Below are positions 25,377-32,590 of a DNA stretch of 54,663 nt, one piece after another. The translations under genes and the position numbers were made by a program. The stretch's first letter is position 1. Every line of letters starts with the position of its first letter. This DNA comes from an uncultured beta proteobacterium (lineage in GTDB: Bacteria > Pseudomonadota > Gammaproteobacteria > Burkholderiales > Burkholderiaceae_B): NCBI GenBank assembly GCA_903924715.1, contig CAIYCP010000321.1:1-54663 (forward strand), written 5' to 3'. The notes under the pieces are model-generated. The model had not been told where the DNA came from and did no database searches. It saw nothing but the letters and a program-made list of their open reading frames with translations.

Positions 25377-26051
25377 TTGGCTATCAACTTAAAATCGACG
25401 TCCGATTTATCGGGCAACGGCGTCAAGGCGCTGGTCTACGGGCAGGCTGGGGCGGGTAAGACAACGCTCGCGGCCACCATGCCTAACCCCGTTATTCTGT
25501 CAGCAGAGGGCGGGCTGTTGTCAATTAAAGATGCAAACCTGCCGTTCTTGGAGATCAGCACGATGGCTGATCTTTGGGAGGCCTACGAGTGGTTAAACGA
25601 AGGTGCAGGCAAAGAGTTCGACTCGGTGGTGTTGGACTCAATCAGTGAGATCGCCGAGGTGGTGCTCAACTCTGAGAAAAAGAGCAACAAGGATCCGCGT
25701 GCTGCCTACGGTGCGATGGCCGAGCAGATGGCCGATATCATTCGCGCCTTCCGCGACTTGTCCGGCCGTAACGTTTTGATGACCGCCAAGGTTGAAAAAA
25801 CGGCCGACGAGATGGGGCGCATTTTGTATGCACCGAGCATGCCAGGCAAGCAAACTGGGCAATCCCTTCCTTACTACTTTGACTTGGTGCTTGCCCTGCG
25901 CGTAGAAAAGGATGCCGACGGCGTGAGCCAAAGGGCTCTGTTGTGCGACTCAGACGGGCTTTGGTTGGCCAAGGATCGTTCAGGAAAACTCGACGCCTGG
26001 GAGCCTGCTGACTTTTCCGCGATTATTGAGAAAGTGGGGGGTGGGGTATGA
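25377..26051 (+). CDS. Sak4-like RecA-fold ATPase (phage recombinase/AAA_24)
   Basis: TTG start at 25377 with AGGAG 7 bases upstream, so the start is well placed. Walker A is VYGQAGAGKTTLA (about residues 20-32) and a Walker B-like VVLDSISEIAEVV lies near 85. The 224-residue length and the order with a DUF669-type protein and a nuclease fit the Sak4 class of single-strand annealing/recombination ATPases. The family is also annotated simply as phage nucleotide-binding protein. The last codons overlap the next ATG (ATGA). Confidence 0.8.
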   Translation: MAINLKSTSDLSGNGVKALVYGQAGAGKTTLAATMPNPVILSAEGGLLSIKDANLPFLEISTMADLWEAYEWLNEGAGKEFDSVVLDSISEIAEVVLNSEKKSNKDPRAAYGAMAEQMADIIRAFRDLSGRNVLMTAKVEKTADEMGRILYAPSMPGKQTGQSLPYYFDLVLALRVEKDADGVSQRALLCDSDGLWLAKDRSGKLDAWEPADFSAIIEKVGGGV

Positions 26052-26251
26052 GTAAAAATCAAGCGCCAGCTTTCCCGACAACAATTAACCACGAAGTCGT
26101 GCGCGGCATGACCCTGCGAGATTACTTTGCTGCCAAAGCATTGCAAGGGTTGTTAGTTCAGGAATATTTTCAAAATGAGGGGTTTAAGGTTGTTGCAGAA
26201 GAGGCGTACAAATTTGCTGACGCAATGCTAACCGCCAAGGAGCAAGAATGA
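26048..26251 (+). CDS. Small conserved early protein with GMTLRDYFAAKA motif (67 aa)
   Basis: Carries GMTLRDYFAAKALQGLL around residues 20-36, a very common motif in small phage proteins whose function is not established. The remainder is an amphipathic helix ending AMLTAKEQE. It overlaps its neighbours at both ends by 4 bases, so it is translationally coupled within the recombination operon. Confidence 0.75.
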   Translation: MSKNQAPAFPTTINHEVVRGMTLRDYFAAKALQGLLVQEYFQNEGFKVVAEEAYKFADAMLTAKEQE

Positions 26252-26625
26252 GCCTATATCAAGCATGGCTTAACGCCAAACAGACTGAAGAGACGGCAGT
26301 CAAAGTCCGTCGCGACCTCGAAGACCAGATGGTCAAGGAGTTTAACGTCGCCCCCACGATGGAAGGCACAAAGAACTTCCCCACACCTGACGGGTTCTTG
26401 GTCAAGATCGTTGGGCGCATGACCCGCAAGGTCAACGCTGAGCGCCTACAGGAACTGGCCGCTGAGCACGGGCTTAGCGATCACTTGGCTAGTCTTTTTA
26501 AGTGGACGCCCACGATCGTAAGCGATCAATGGGAGTCTGCAGACCCGAGCATTACCGAGCCCTTGCTCGATGCGATCACCACCACTGCCGGTCGTCCAAC
26601 ATTCAAAATCATTGTTAAGGAATAA
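26248..26625 (+). CDS. Conserved early phage protein (125 aa), unknown function
   Basis: The N-terminus is a helix with ARTICLE-like heptads (SLYQAWLNAKQTEETAVKVR); the middle holds TPDGFLVKIVGRMTRKVN. The C-terminus is TTTAGRPTFKIIVKE. It resembles a family of small proteins encoded between ATPase and DUF669 genes (a DUF7173-like protein, from memory). It is probably a partner of the recombination proteins, inferred from co-translation with its neighbours (4-base overlap upstream, 5-base gap downstream). Confidence 0.65.
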   Translation: MSLYQAWLNAKQTEETAVKVRRDLEDQMVKEFNVAPTMEGTKNFPTPDGFLVKIVGRMTRKVNAERLQELAAEHGLSDHLASLFKWTPTIVSDQWESADPSITEPLLDAITTTAGRPTFKIIVKE

Positions 26626-26630
26626 ACATC

Positions 26631-27113
26631 ATGGCACAACTAAATCAACCCTTCGTCGAATCAGAATTACCGAAGTCTGAGCGCAACTTCGAGCCTTTGC
26701 CGGCCGGCTGGTACACCGCGACGATTGGCGGTGCTGAAGTTAAAGCCACCAAGGCAGGCACGGGCGAATACATCGCTATTCGTTACGACATCACTGGACC
26801 AAGCCACCAGGGGCGCGTCGTCTTTGGCAACCTGAACATCAAAAACGCCAACCCAACCGCCGAGGCGATTGGTTACCAACAGATGGGCGAGTTGATGCGT
26901 GCGATTGGCTTGGCGCGTGTGGATGACACCGACCAGTTCGTGGGTGGCCAGTTGCAGGTGAAGTTGGATGTTCGCAAGAGCGAGCAGTACGGCGACAGCA
27001 ACGACGTGAAGGGGTTTAAGTCGCTTGCCGGCGGTGCGATGCCAATGGCAGCGGCCACTGCTGCGGCACCGAAGGCGGCGGCCAAGGCCTCACCACCTTG
27101 GGTTAAGAAGTAA
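26631..27113 (+). CDS. DUF669-type ssDNA-binding-like protein
   Basis: 160 residues. The beta-rich core has LPAGWYTATIGGAEVK, GEYIAIRYDITGP, GRVVFGNLNIKN and FVGGQLQVKLDVRK, the DUF669 pattern. The Ala/Lys-rich linker and the short conserved end PPWVKK resemble the flexible tail of SSB-like proteins. It is placed between the Sak4-like ATPase operon and the Cas4-like nuclease, matching recombination cassettes elsewhere. ssDNA binding is a family inference. Confidence 0.8.
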   Translation: MAQLNQPFVESELPKSERNFEPLPAGWYTATIGGAEVKATKAGTGEYIAIRYDITGPSHQGRVVFGNLNIKNANPTAEAIGYQQMGELMRAIGLARVDDTDQFVGGQLQVKLDVRKSEQYGDSNDVKGFKSLAGGAMPMAAATAAAPKAAAKASPPWVKK

Positions 27114-27126
27114 TCCCTTAACCGAA

Positions 27127-27148
27127 CCCTCACCCTTCGGGGTGGGGG
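27127..27148 (+). repeat. Leader hairpin copy A (UUCG loop) before the nuclease gene
   Basis: A 9-bp stem CCCTCACCC/GGGTGGGGG with one U-G pair and a TTCG loop, followed by GGAG and the ATG 11 bases later. It is one of four similar hairpin leaders (27.1, 31.5, 31.8 and 32.1 kb). There is no U-run, so it is not a simple terminator. Confidence 0.7.
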
Positions 27149-27159
27149 ATGGAGATAGC

Positions 27160-28167
27160 ATGGCAAAGTTACCAGAACTAAACCGCACGGTGGCCGCGAT
27201 CGACGCCTACCATGAATCAATTCAAGAGCCACCCCGCCCGCATATGGGGTGCTCAACGCTTGGGCACGTCTGCGACCGGTGGCTTTGGCTATCCTTTAGA
27301 TGGGCGGTGGTCGAGCCCTTTAAGGGTCGGATCCTGCGCCTGTTTCGCCGCGGGCAAAACGAAGAGGCAACCGTCGTGGCTGACTTACGCGCCATCGGCA
27401 TGGACGTACAAAAGACAGGTGCTAATCAATCCCGCGTTGACTTTGGTTGTCATGTCTCGGGATCGGTCGATGGCGTCATCATGTCAGGCATGATTGAGTC
27501 AACCAAGCCTCATGTGCTTGAGATCAAAACGCACGGACTGAAGTCATTCACTGATCTTGAAAAGAACGGCGTTGAGAAGTCTAAGTTCACGCACTACGTT
27601 CAGATGCAGCTTTACATGATGGGGCTCAAGCTACAACGAGCGTTATACCTCTCAGTTTGCAAGGACGACGATCGTATCTACACCGAGCGAGTACAGTTTG
27701 ACAAGGCCGTGGCCACTAAGGCGCTCGAGCGTGGCCATCGCCTAGTCAAAGACGCCAGGCTGCCGCCCCCTATCAGCACAGACGCCACCTGGTACGAATG
27801 CCGGTTCTGCGCGGCGCATGATTTTTGCCATAAAAGTCGTACTACCAAAGAGGTCAACTGCCGCACCTGCGCACATTCAACGGCCAAAGAGGACGGCACA
27901 TGGCTCTGCGAAAAGTACGACCATACCTTAAGCGTTGATGAGCAGCACACTGGGTGCTCGGCGCACGTTATTCACCCGGACTTGGTACCTTGGAAGTACA
28001 CGGCAACTGAAGAAGGTGTTGTCTGGCACACCCCGCACGGCGATGTTGAAAATAGCCAGGTAGGTTATCACTCGGCCGAGATTGTGGCCAACGTTGAAGC
28101 GTGCGCAAGTGATGACCATTTTATTGCAGACCTAAGATCAACGATGGGCGCGAGGGTGGTGGAGTAA
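27160..28167 (+). CDS. Cas4/RecB-like Fe-S PD-(D/E)XK nuclease with extra zinc module (335 aa)
   Basis: Start at ATG 27160 behind a GGAG site. The nuclease motifs are SGSVDGVI (D104), VLEIKTHG (E121, K123) and HYVQMQLYM (Q148/150). The cysteine layout C31 ... C214-x2-C217-x5-C223 is that of Cas4-type nucleases with an Fe-S cluster. A second Cys cluster follows (C234, C237, C250, C266) of the CxxCxH type also seen in two small proteins downstream. Together with the Sak4-like ATPase and DUF669 protein it forms an end-processing and annealing set. No cas genes are nearby, so a CRISPR role is unlikely. Confidence 0.8.
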   Translation: MAKLPELNRTVAAIDAYHESIQEPPRPHMGCSTLGHVCDRWLWLSFRWAVVEPFKGRILRLFRRGQNEEATVVADLRAIGMDVQKTGANQSRVDFGCHVSGSVDGVIMSGMIESTKPHVLEIKTHGLKSFTDLEKNGVEKSKFTHYVQMQLYMMGLKLQRALYLSVCKDDDRIYTERVQFDKAVATKALERGHRLVKDARLPPPISTDATWYECRFCAAHDFCHKSRTTKEVNCRTCAHSTAKEDGTWLCEKYDHTLSVDEQHTGCSAHVIHPDLVPWKYTATEEGVVWHTPHGDVENSQVGYHSAEIVANVEACASDDHFIADLRSTMGARVVE

Positions 28168-28826
28168 TGACCAAAACTAGACAACTCTCGTTTTTAGAAT
28201 TACCGCCCGAGCCCACAAAAACGTACCGGGCAATCAGACACGACGTGGTACGGGGAAAGCAAGCCGTCAACAGTTCAGAGGTGCACCACCCGGACGAAAA
28301 GACAAACCAAATTGAATGGGTTATGCGAAATTTGAATACGCAGCATGGCCATGACATTCTTGAATTGTTTTCAGGCCGGGGGAACTTGACTGCCGTTTAT
28401 GAACAGTTTGGGCAAGTCACCGCCTGCGACAGAAAGTATTGTAAGACCGGCGATAGTTTTTTGTTGTTTCACAAAATGATTGCTGAAAAGAAAAAATTTA
28501 CCGTTATTGACCTTGACCCTTATGGATTCCCGACCAGGTTATTTCCTGACGTTTTTTTGCTCATTGACAACGGTTTGTTGTTTGTCACCATGCCAAAGCC
28601 TTACGTCAACGTGCTCAACGGCATTACCCAGACGCACTTGATTGCTTACTTTGGTGAGCCGAACCCGTCCGAAGACACAATTGTCGATCAGATCGTAACC
28701 TGGGGGCTTTGCCATTGGCGTCAAGTTGAGTTGATTGATTCAATTGATTGTTCAAGTGTCTGGCGCTTTGCCTTCAGCGTGGTTAAGGTCAAGGCAACGG
28801 ATTACACCGGAGTCAGAAACCGATGA
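28167..28826 (+). CDS. SAM-dependent methyltransferase with Trm1-like DLDPYG motif (219 aa)
   Basis: Motif I is DILELFSGRGNLTAVY (about residues 63-78). The catalytic-type motif is VIDLDPYGFP (113-122). The DLDPYG form resembles the tRNA guanine-26 dimethyltransferase Trm1 more than the D/NPPY of DNA amino-methyltransferases. The protein is about half the length of Trm1 and lacks an evident C-terminal tRNA-binding domain. It overlaps the nuclease stop (TAATG) and the helicase start by 4 bases. The substrate (tRNA, DNA or other) cannot be decided by reading. Confidence 0.65.
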   Translation: MTKTRQLSFLELPPEPTKTYRAIRHDVVRGKQAVNSSEVHHPDEKTNQIEWVMRNLNTQHGHDILELFSGRGNLTAVYEQFGQVTACDRKYCKTGDSFLLFHKMIAEKKKFTVIDLDPYGFPTRLFPDVFLLIDNGLLFVTMPKPYVNVLNGITQTHLIAYFGEPNPSEDTIVDQIVTWGLCHWRQVELIDSIDCSSVWRFAFSVVKVKATDYTGVRNR

Positions 28827-30475
28827 ACGATTTAAAAACGGTGCTGCGCCCGTACCAGCAACGCGCCCTAGACCAACTCTACGAGTGGTTCGAGCAAAAC
28901 CCCGAGGGCAACCCTTGCATAGTCGCCCCGACCGGCTCTGGCAAGAGCCACATGATTGCGGCATTTTGCAAGAACGCCTTGCAAGACTTTCCTGAGACGA
29001 AGGTCTTGATGCTCACCCACGTCAAGGAGTTGATCCAACAAAACGCCAACAAGATGCGCGAGCACTGGGCAGACGCCCCCTTGGGGATCTTCAGCGCTAG
29101 CATTGGCAAAAAAGATTTGGGTAAAGAGATCACGTTCGCGGGCATTCAGTCTATTCGCAAGCGTGCGGAGCAGCTCGGCCACGTCGACATCATTATTATT
29201 GATGAGTGTCACCTGGTGAGTCACAACGACGAGGGCAGTTACCGCAAACTGATTGATGCCCTGACCGCCATCAACCCGCACCTGCGCGTGATTGGTTTGA
29301 CGGCTACCCCGTTCAGGCTAGGTCACGGGCTGATCACCGACAAGCCCGCCATCTTTGACGCGCTTATAGAGCCTGTGAGCATCGAGGAGCTCGTTGAGGG
29401 TGGTTATCTATCAACTCTACGCTCAACGCGCACAGCGCTGCGCCTAGACACCTCTGGGGTGCATAAGCGCGGGGGCGAGTACATCGAGTCTGAGCTGCAG
29501 GCGGCGATCGATACAGAAAAGAATAACCGCGAGGTGGTTGAAGAGGTTCTCAAGCTCGCTGGTGACCGTAAGTCGTGGATCTTCTTTTGCTCAGGCGTTG
29601 ATCACGCGCATCACATCTCAACCCTGCTTAACGAGCACGGGATCACATCTAATTGCGTGACAGGCAAAACACACAAAAAAGACCGCGAGAAAATTCTCGA
29701 TGATTTTAAGGCTGGCAAGATTCAAGCGATCACCAATGCCAACGTGCTGACAACTGGCTTTGATCATCCTGACATTGACCTGCTCGTAATGCTGCGCCCA
29801 ACTATGAGCGCGAGCTTATACGTCCAGATGGCAGGCCGCGGGATGCGACCTAAGTCACACACCGATCACTGCCTGGTGCTCGACTTTGCCGGGGTCGTTG
29901 CCCAGCACGGTCCAGTCACCAACGTGCAGCCAAGCAAAAAGAAAGGCGAGGGCGAGGGTGACCCGCCAACCAAAGTCTGCAGCGAGTGTCATGAGATCTG
30001 CCATATCTCGGTGAAGGTTTGCCCTAACTGTGGTTTTGAGTTTCCCAAGCCACCTGAGCGCAAGTTTACTTTGCACAACGACGACATCATGGGGGTCAAG
30101 GCTAACGGTGAGCTCGCTGTACGGTCGTGGACATGGCGCAAGCAGACTAGTCGCACGAGCGGCAAGCCGATGTTGTCTTGCACTTACTACGGTGGCTTGA
30201 GCGATAAGCCGGTCGTTGAGTACCTCACAGTGGGCTATATGGGCTACGCGGGCGAGAAGGCTATGCGCACCCTTTATAACCTTGCGCAAGCCTCTGGTGC
30301 GTCTCTCACGGGCGCTGAGAGCATGAGCCAGGACGAAGGTTTGTTTTTTCTTGCAAACCAGATGAACAAGGCGCGGCCGCCATCATTGATTACATTTAAA
30401 CTCGATGGTAAGTTTTATCAAATCTTAACGAGGAGCTGGAAACGTGCGCCACAAGAAACCAATATTTTTGCTTGA
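28823..30475 (+). CDS. SF2 DEAD/DEAH-type helicase with C-terminal zinc ribbon
   Basis: 550 residues. Visible motifs are Q-like RPYQQRAL (9-16), Walker A APTGSGKS (35-42), IIIIDECH (123-130), GLTATPF (158-164), TTGFDHP (310-316) and motif VI QMAGRGMRP (335-343). A four- to five-cysteine ribbon (CSECHEIC, then VCPNCGF) lies at 386-404. This is the UvsW/RadD-like class often found in phages for recombination or replication restart. It is in the same operon as the nuclease and methyltransferase (4-base overlap). Confidence 0.85.
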   Translation: MNDLKTVLRPYQQRALDQLYEWFEQNPEGNPCIVAPTGSGKSHMIAAFCKNALQDFPETKVLMLTHVKELIQQNANKMREHWADAPLGIFSASIGKKDLGKEITFAGIQSIRKRAEQLGHVDIIIIDECHLVSHNDEGSYRKLIDALTAINPHLRVIGLTATPFRLGHGLITDKPAIFDALIEPVSIEELVEGGYLSTLRSTRTALRLDTSGVHKRGGEYIESELQAAIDTEKNNREVVEEVLKLAGDRKSWIFFCSGVDHAHHISTLLNEHGITSNCVTGKTHKKDREKILDDFKAGKIQAITNANVLTTGFDHPDIDLLVMLRPTMSASLYVQMAGRGMRPKSHTDHCLVLDFAGVVAQHGPVTNVQPSKKKGEGEGDPPTKVCSECHEICHISVKVCPNCGFEFPKPPERKFTLHNDDIMGVKANGELAVRSWTWRKQTSRTSGKPMLSCTYYGGLSDKPVVEYLTVGYMGYAGEKAMRTLYNLAQASGASLTGAESMSQDEGLFFLANQMNKARPPSLITFKLDGKFYQILTRSWKRAPQETNIFA

Positions 30476-30626
30476 GATCGAAAAATTAAAAGAACCAAAG
30501 TGCTGCCACACTTGTCACCACTACACTCGCGTTGGCATGTGCGAAATTTACAAAACAGAACCGCCCGAGGAGTTTGCGGCCACCGTTGATGCGTGCGACA
30601 AGTGGGAGTTTGAATGTCCATTTTAA
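30444..30626 (+). CDS. Small CxxCxH zinc-type protein (60 aa)
   Basis: GTG start at 30444 with AGGAG 8 bases upstream, inside the end of the helicase gene. The motif CCHTCHHYTRVGMCEIY (about residues 20-36) with a later Cys (ACDKWEFEC) gives a possible zinc site. It resembles the second cysteine cluster of the Cas4-like nuclease and the 60-aa protein at 31573. The function is unknown. Confidence 0.65.
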   Translation: MRHKKPIFLLEIEKLKEPKCCHTCHHYTRVGMCEIYKTEPPEEFAATVDACDKWEFECPF

Positions 30627-30976
30627 AAAAAACTGCCGTGCCATCTGAGCACGTCGAACAGTCCATGCTCGTGCAATGGTTCAGACGCAGCTACCCCAAC
30701 GTCTTGATTTTCGCAGTGCCCAACGGTGGCGCTCGTAGCAAGGCCACGGCCGGCAAGTTAAAAGTCGAGGGTGTGGTGCCTGGTATCCCTGATTTGTTCG
30801 TACCAGAGTGGAAGTTGTGGATTGAAATGAAGCGCACCAAGGGCGGCGCGGTAAGCGACGAGCAGTTTGGCATGATCGATTATTTACAAAGTGTGGGATA
30901 CCATGTTATTGTGGGCAAAGGTGCTGAACACGCCAAGGCACAAATACTGGAGTTTTTAAATGAAGAAAGAACTTAA
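30614..30976 (+). CDS. VRR-NUC family nuclease
   Basis: 120 residues, the usual length of a stand-alone VRR-NUC. An N-terminal Glu occurs in EHVEQSMLVQW (about 12-22). NGGAR at 37-41, then GVVPGIPDLFVP (D60) and LWIEMKRTKGG (E71, K73) follow, with EQFGMIDYL after them. These form the PD-(D/E)XK core. The family includes Holliday-junction and structure-specific nucleases, so it probably serves replication or recombination. It overlaps the gene before by 13 bases. Confidence 0.85.
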   Translation: MSILKKTAVPSEHVEQSMLVQWFRRSYPNVLIFAVPNGGARSKATAGKLKVEGVVPGIPDLFVPEWKLWIEMKRTKGGAVSDEQFGMIDYLQSVGYHVIVGKGAEHAKAQILEFLNEERT

Positions 30977-31109
30977 AGAGAAATTCGTTACCGTACGCCT
31001 GCCAGAGTCAGTCCTGGCTCAATTGCAGGCAGTCTGTGAGAGTGAAACACGCACAATGAGTGCGCAGATCTTGTATTACATCAAAAAAGGCTTAGTTATA
31101 AAGAATTGA
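30960..31109 (+). CDS. Arc-like ribbon-helix-helix protein (49 aa)
   Basis: The ATG at 30960 lies inside the end of the nuclease gene and the frame runs to TGA at 31107-31109. The product begins MKKELKEKFVTVRLPESVLA, with a VTVRLP strand of the DNA-contacting type, then helices QLQAVCESETRTMSAQIL and YYIKKGL. This is the complete Arc/MetJ-type layout at a typical length. It ends the operon and precedes the second early promoter at 31157, a likely target. It is an autoregulator or early-gene repressor by inference. Confidence 0.75.
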   Translation: MKKELKEKFVTVRLPESVLAQLQAVCESETRTMSAQILYYIKKGLVIKN

Positions 31110-31156
31110 GTCTTTATTACAACAAAGTATAAAGAATGTGTGTTTTTGTTAGAAAA

Positions 31157-31222
31157 CGTGTTAATATTTGTTTCATCAGTAAGCAGTAAACAAAACCTTC
31201 AACCTGATTCACAGACCGGAGC
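31157..31222 (+). promoter_or_regulatory. Early promoter 2, copy of early promoter 1
   Basis: CGTGTTAATATTTGTTT at 31157-31173 matches 22120-22136 except for one base, with an extended -10 (TGTTAATAT). The leader carries the same GACCGGAGC ribosome site (31214-31222), 7 bases from the ATG. The preceding 49-aa ribbon-helix-helix gene may control it. Confidence 0.6.
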
Positions 31223-31228
31223 TACACC

Positions 31229-31537
31229 ATGAACGCAATCACCACCACCGAGAATTTGGCACTGACCCTTGCAAGCGACATCGACGCACTCTATGTGCTC
31301 GACCAGCAAGCTAAGGCCTTGGCCGAGCAAGTCAAGCAAATGAAAGGCGACATCGCCAACAAGTACGGCGAGGGCAAACACGCAGGCGAGCAGCACAGCG
31401 TTGAAGTCAAACTGGTGCCCGTAACCGGCTCGGTTGACTACGCCGCGGTGTGCGAGAAGTACGGCATCACCGACGCAGTCTTGGATACCTTCCGCAAAGA
31501 AGGCCGTGCCGACATCCGCGTAAGCCCAAAGAAATAA
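31229..31537 (+). CDS. Conserved early protein (102 aa), unknown function
   Basis: First gene behind early promoter 2. Helical N-terminus (TLASDIDALYVLDQQAKALA, EQVKQMKGDIAN), then KYGEGKHAGEQHSVEVKLVP and GITDAVLDTFRKEGRADIRV. The KYGEG-H-GE and ITDA motifs are familiar from phage early genes of unnamed function. It may act on DNA, given its beta hairpin and charge, but nothing direct shows it. Confidence 0.65.
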   Translation: MNAITTTENLALTLASDIDALYVLDQQAKALAEQVKQMKGDIANKYGEGKHAGEQHSVEVKLVPVTGSVDYAAVCEKYGITDAVLDTFRKEGRADIRVSPKK

Positions 31538-31544
31538 ACCAACC

Positions 31545-31560
31545 GCCCCCTTCGGGGGGC
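31545..31560 (+). repeat. Leader hairpin copy B (UUCG loop)
   Basis: GCCCCC-TTCG-GGGGGC, followed by AGGAG and an ATG 12 bases after the stem. Same layout as 27127, 31763 and 32106. Confidence 0.75.
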
Positions 31561-31572
31561 TAGGAGAACAGC

Positions 31573-31755
31573 ATGGAAATCAAATTTTGCAAAGACTGCC
31601 AGCACCTGAAGGACGGGTATTGCAACCGCCCAGACGGCATCTCGTTGGTCACAGGTGAGATGAAGTATATCCGCCGCGCTGCTGAGTCAGAGCGTTCGTA
31701 TGACGCCACCGGCTGCGGCACTACCGCTCGTTACTTCACTCTCAAACAAATCTAA
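31573..31755 (+). CDS. Small Cys-rich early protein (60 aa)
   Basis: FCKDCQHLKDGYCNRPD at residues 5-21 and GCGTTARYF near the end give a four-cysteine layout like small zinc proteins of many phages (SLVTGE lies between). It is one of three CxxCxH modules in this genome. It is preceded by hairpin leader B and an AGGAG site. The function is unknown. Confidence 0.7.
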   Translation: MEIKFCKDCQHLKDGYCNRPDGISLVTGEMKYIRRAAESERSYDATGCGTTARYFTLKQI

Positions 31756-31762
31756 ATTAACC

Positions 31763-31778
31763 GCCCCCTTAGGGGGGC
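31763..31778 (+). repeat. Leader hairpin copy C
   Basis: GCCCCC-TTAG-GGGGGC followed by AAGGA and an ATG 12 bases after the stem. The loop differs from copies A and B but the stem and spacing are conserved. Confidence 0.75.
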
Positions 31779-31790
31779 TAAGGAATTAGC

Positions 31791-32099
31791 ATGAAAACCA
31801 AAACGATTGCTTGGCTGAATAGTGAAAGTAGTATGTCGCCCGAACAAATCTTAACTGCCTCGGGAACCCACCTTGTTGCAGCCACGTTGTTATCTAACTT
31901 AGATATGTCAACTCACGGGTTTACAAAAATTGGCACCGCAACAATTGAGTTTGAGTTGATCGACCGCAACGAAATGATTGACAACAAAGTGATTGCGTTG
32001 CGCGCGGAATTGCAAGGCGTCAAGGCCGAAGCGCAAGTCAAGGTGCAGCGCATTGAAGAGCAACTGCAAAGCCTGCTGGCGATCACCAACGAAGCCTAA
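31791..32099 (+). CDS. Early protein with C-terminal coiled coil (102 aa)
   Basis: The N-terminal half is mixed (KTIAWLNSESSMSPEQIL, FTKIGTATIEFELIDRN). The C-terminal 45 residues form a clear coiled coil (VIALRAELQGVKAEAQVKVQ, RIEEQLQSLLA). The family is not recognised. It is separated from both neighbours by hairpin leaders, so its translation may be set independently. Confidence 0.65.
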   Translation: MKTKTIAWLNSESSMSPEQILTASGTHLVAATLLSNLDMSTHGFTKIGTATIEFELIDRNEMIDNKVIALRAELQGVKAEAQVKVQRIEEQLQSLLAITNEA

Positions 32100-32105
32100 C
32101 CAATC

Positions 32106-32119
32106 GCCCCTTTGGGGGC
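32106..32119 (+). repeat. Leader hairpin copy D
   Basis: GCCCC-TTTG-GGGGC followed by AAAGGA and an ATG 14 bases after the stem. It is the shortest copy of the set. Confidence 0.65.
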
Positions 32120-32133
32120 TAAAGGATCCCGAC

Positions 32134-32346
32134 ATGAAACAACAAAACCTTCAAAATGCCATAGTCTTTGACTGCCGGCTTAAAAACATTCCTTGCCAGA
32201 TCGCGTACTGGAACCGTGAAATGTACTCGGTGCTTGATCGCAAGGGCTACCACGCTCCCTGGCTTGAGGCCAAGGTTGAGTCGTGGGAGATTGCAGAACT
32301 TATTGCCGAAGATCGGCGTGACCGCAAGGAGATGTGCGATGAATAA
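32134..32346 (+). CDS. Small early protein (70 aa)
   Basis: Start at ATG 32134, behind hairpin D and its ribosome site; an upstream in-frame start at 31993 would cover the previous gene. The product has FDCRLKNIPCQIAYWNREMY and then an acidic-basic helix (VESWEIAELIAEDRRDRKE). It ends with an overlap onto the next ATG. No family is recognised. Confidence 0.6.
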   Translation: MKQQNLQNAIVFDCRLKNIPCQIAYWNREMYSVLDRKGYHAPWLEAKVESWEIAELIAEDRRDRKEMCDE

Positions 32347-32509
32347 CCAAGCAGAGATTGCAAGGCTCGAGGCCGAGCTCAAGAGCATTAAAGAGAAAAA
32401 TGCGTACTGGAAGGCCTTGCCCAACCAGGACGGATCCTACGAGGCCTCAATCACGTTTGACGGGTACTACAAAATTTCAGCAAAACTTCAGGAGTTGAAA
32501 AATGCGTAA
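32339..32509 (+). CDS. Small early protein (56 aa)
   Basis: ATG 32339 overlaps the preceding stop by 8 bases. An N-terminal coiled-coil helix (NQAEIARLEAELKSIKEKN) is followed by a short domain (GSYEASITFDGYYKISAKLQ). It is too short for family recognition. The frame keeps the operon's tight coupling on both sides. Confidence 0.55.
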   Translation: MNNQAEIARLEAELKSIKEKNAYWKALPNQDGSYEASITFDGYYKISAKLQELKNA

Positions 32510-32588
32510 CTGGCGCTTTATCCTCAAAGAGGCCTGCGGGTTCGTGGGCTTTGTTGTCATAATGATTTTTTTGATCTGGACAAACTGA
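32502..32588 (+). CDS. Membrane micropeptide (28 aa)
   Basis: ATG 32502 to TGA 32588, overlapping the previous gene by 8 bases. It encodes a charged start (MRNWRFILKEACG), then a single hydrophobic segment (FVGFVVIMIFLIW). AGGAG lies 7 bases upstream of the ATG. It is one of four single-span small peptides in the early region. A real gene is likely but not proven; the function is unknown. Confidence 0.5.
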   Translation: MRNWRFILKEACGFVGFVVIMIFLIWTN

Positions 32589-32590
32589 TC

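Noticed and set aside
25377..28167. CRISPR adaptation role for the Cas4-like nuclease
   Set aside because: No cas1, cas2 or repeat array in the closed genome; the neighbours are phage recombination genes.
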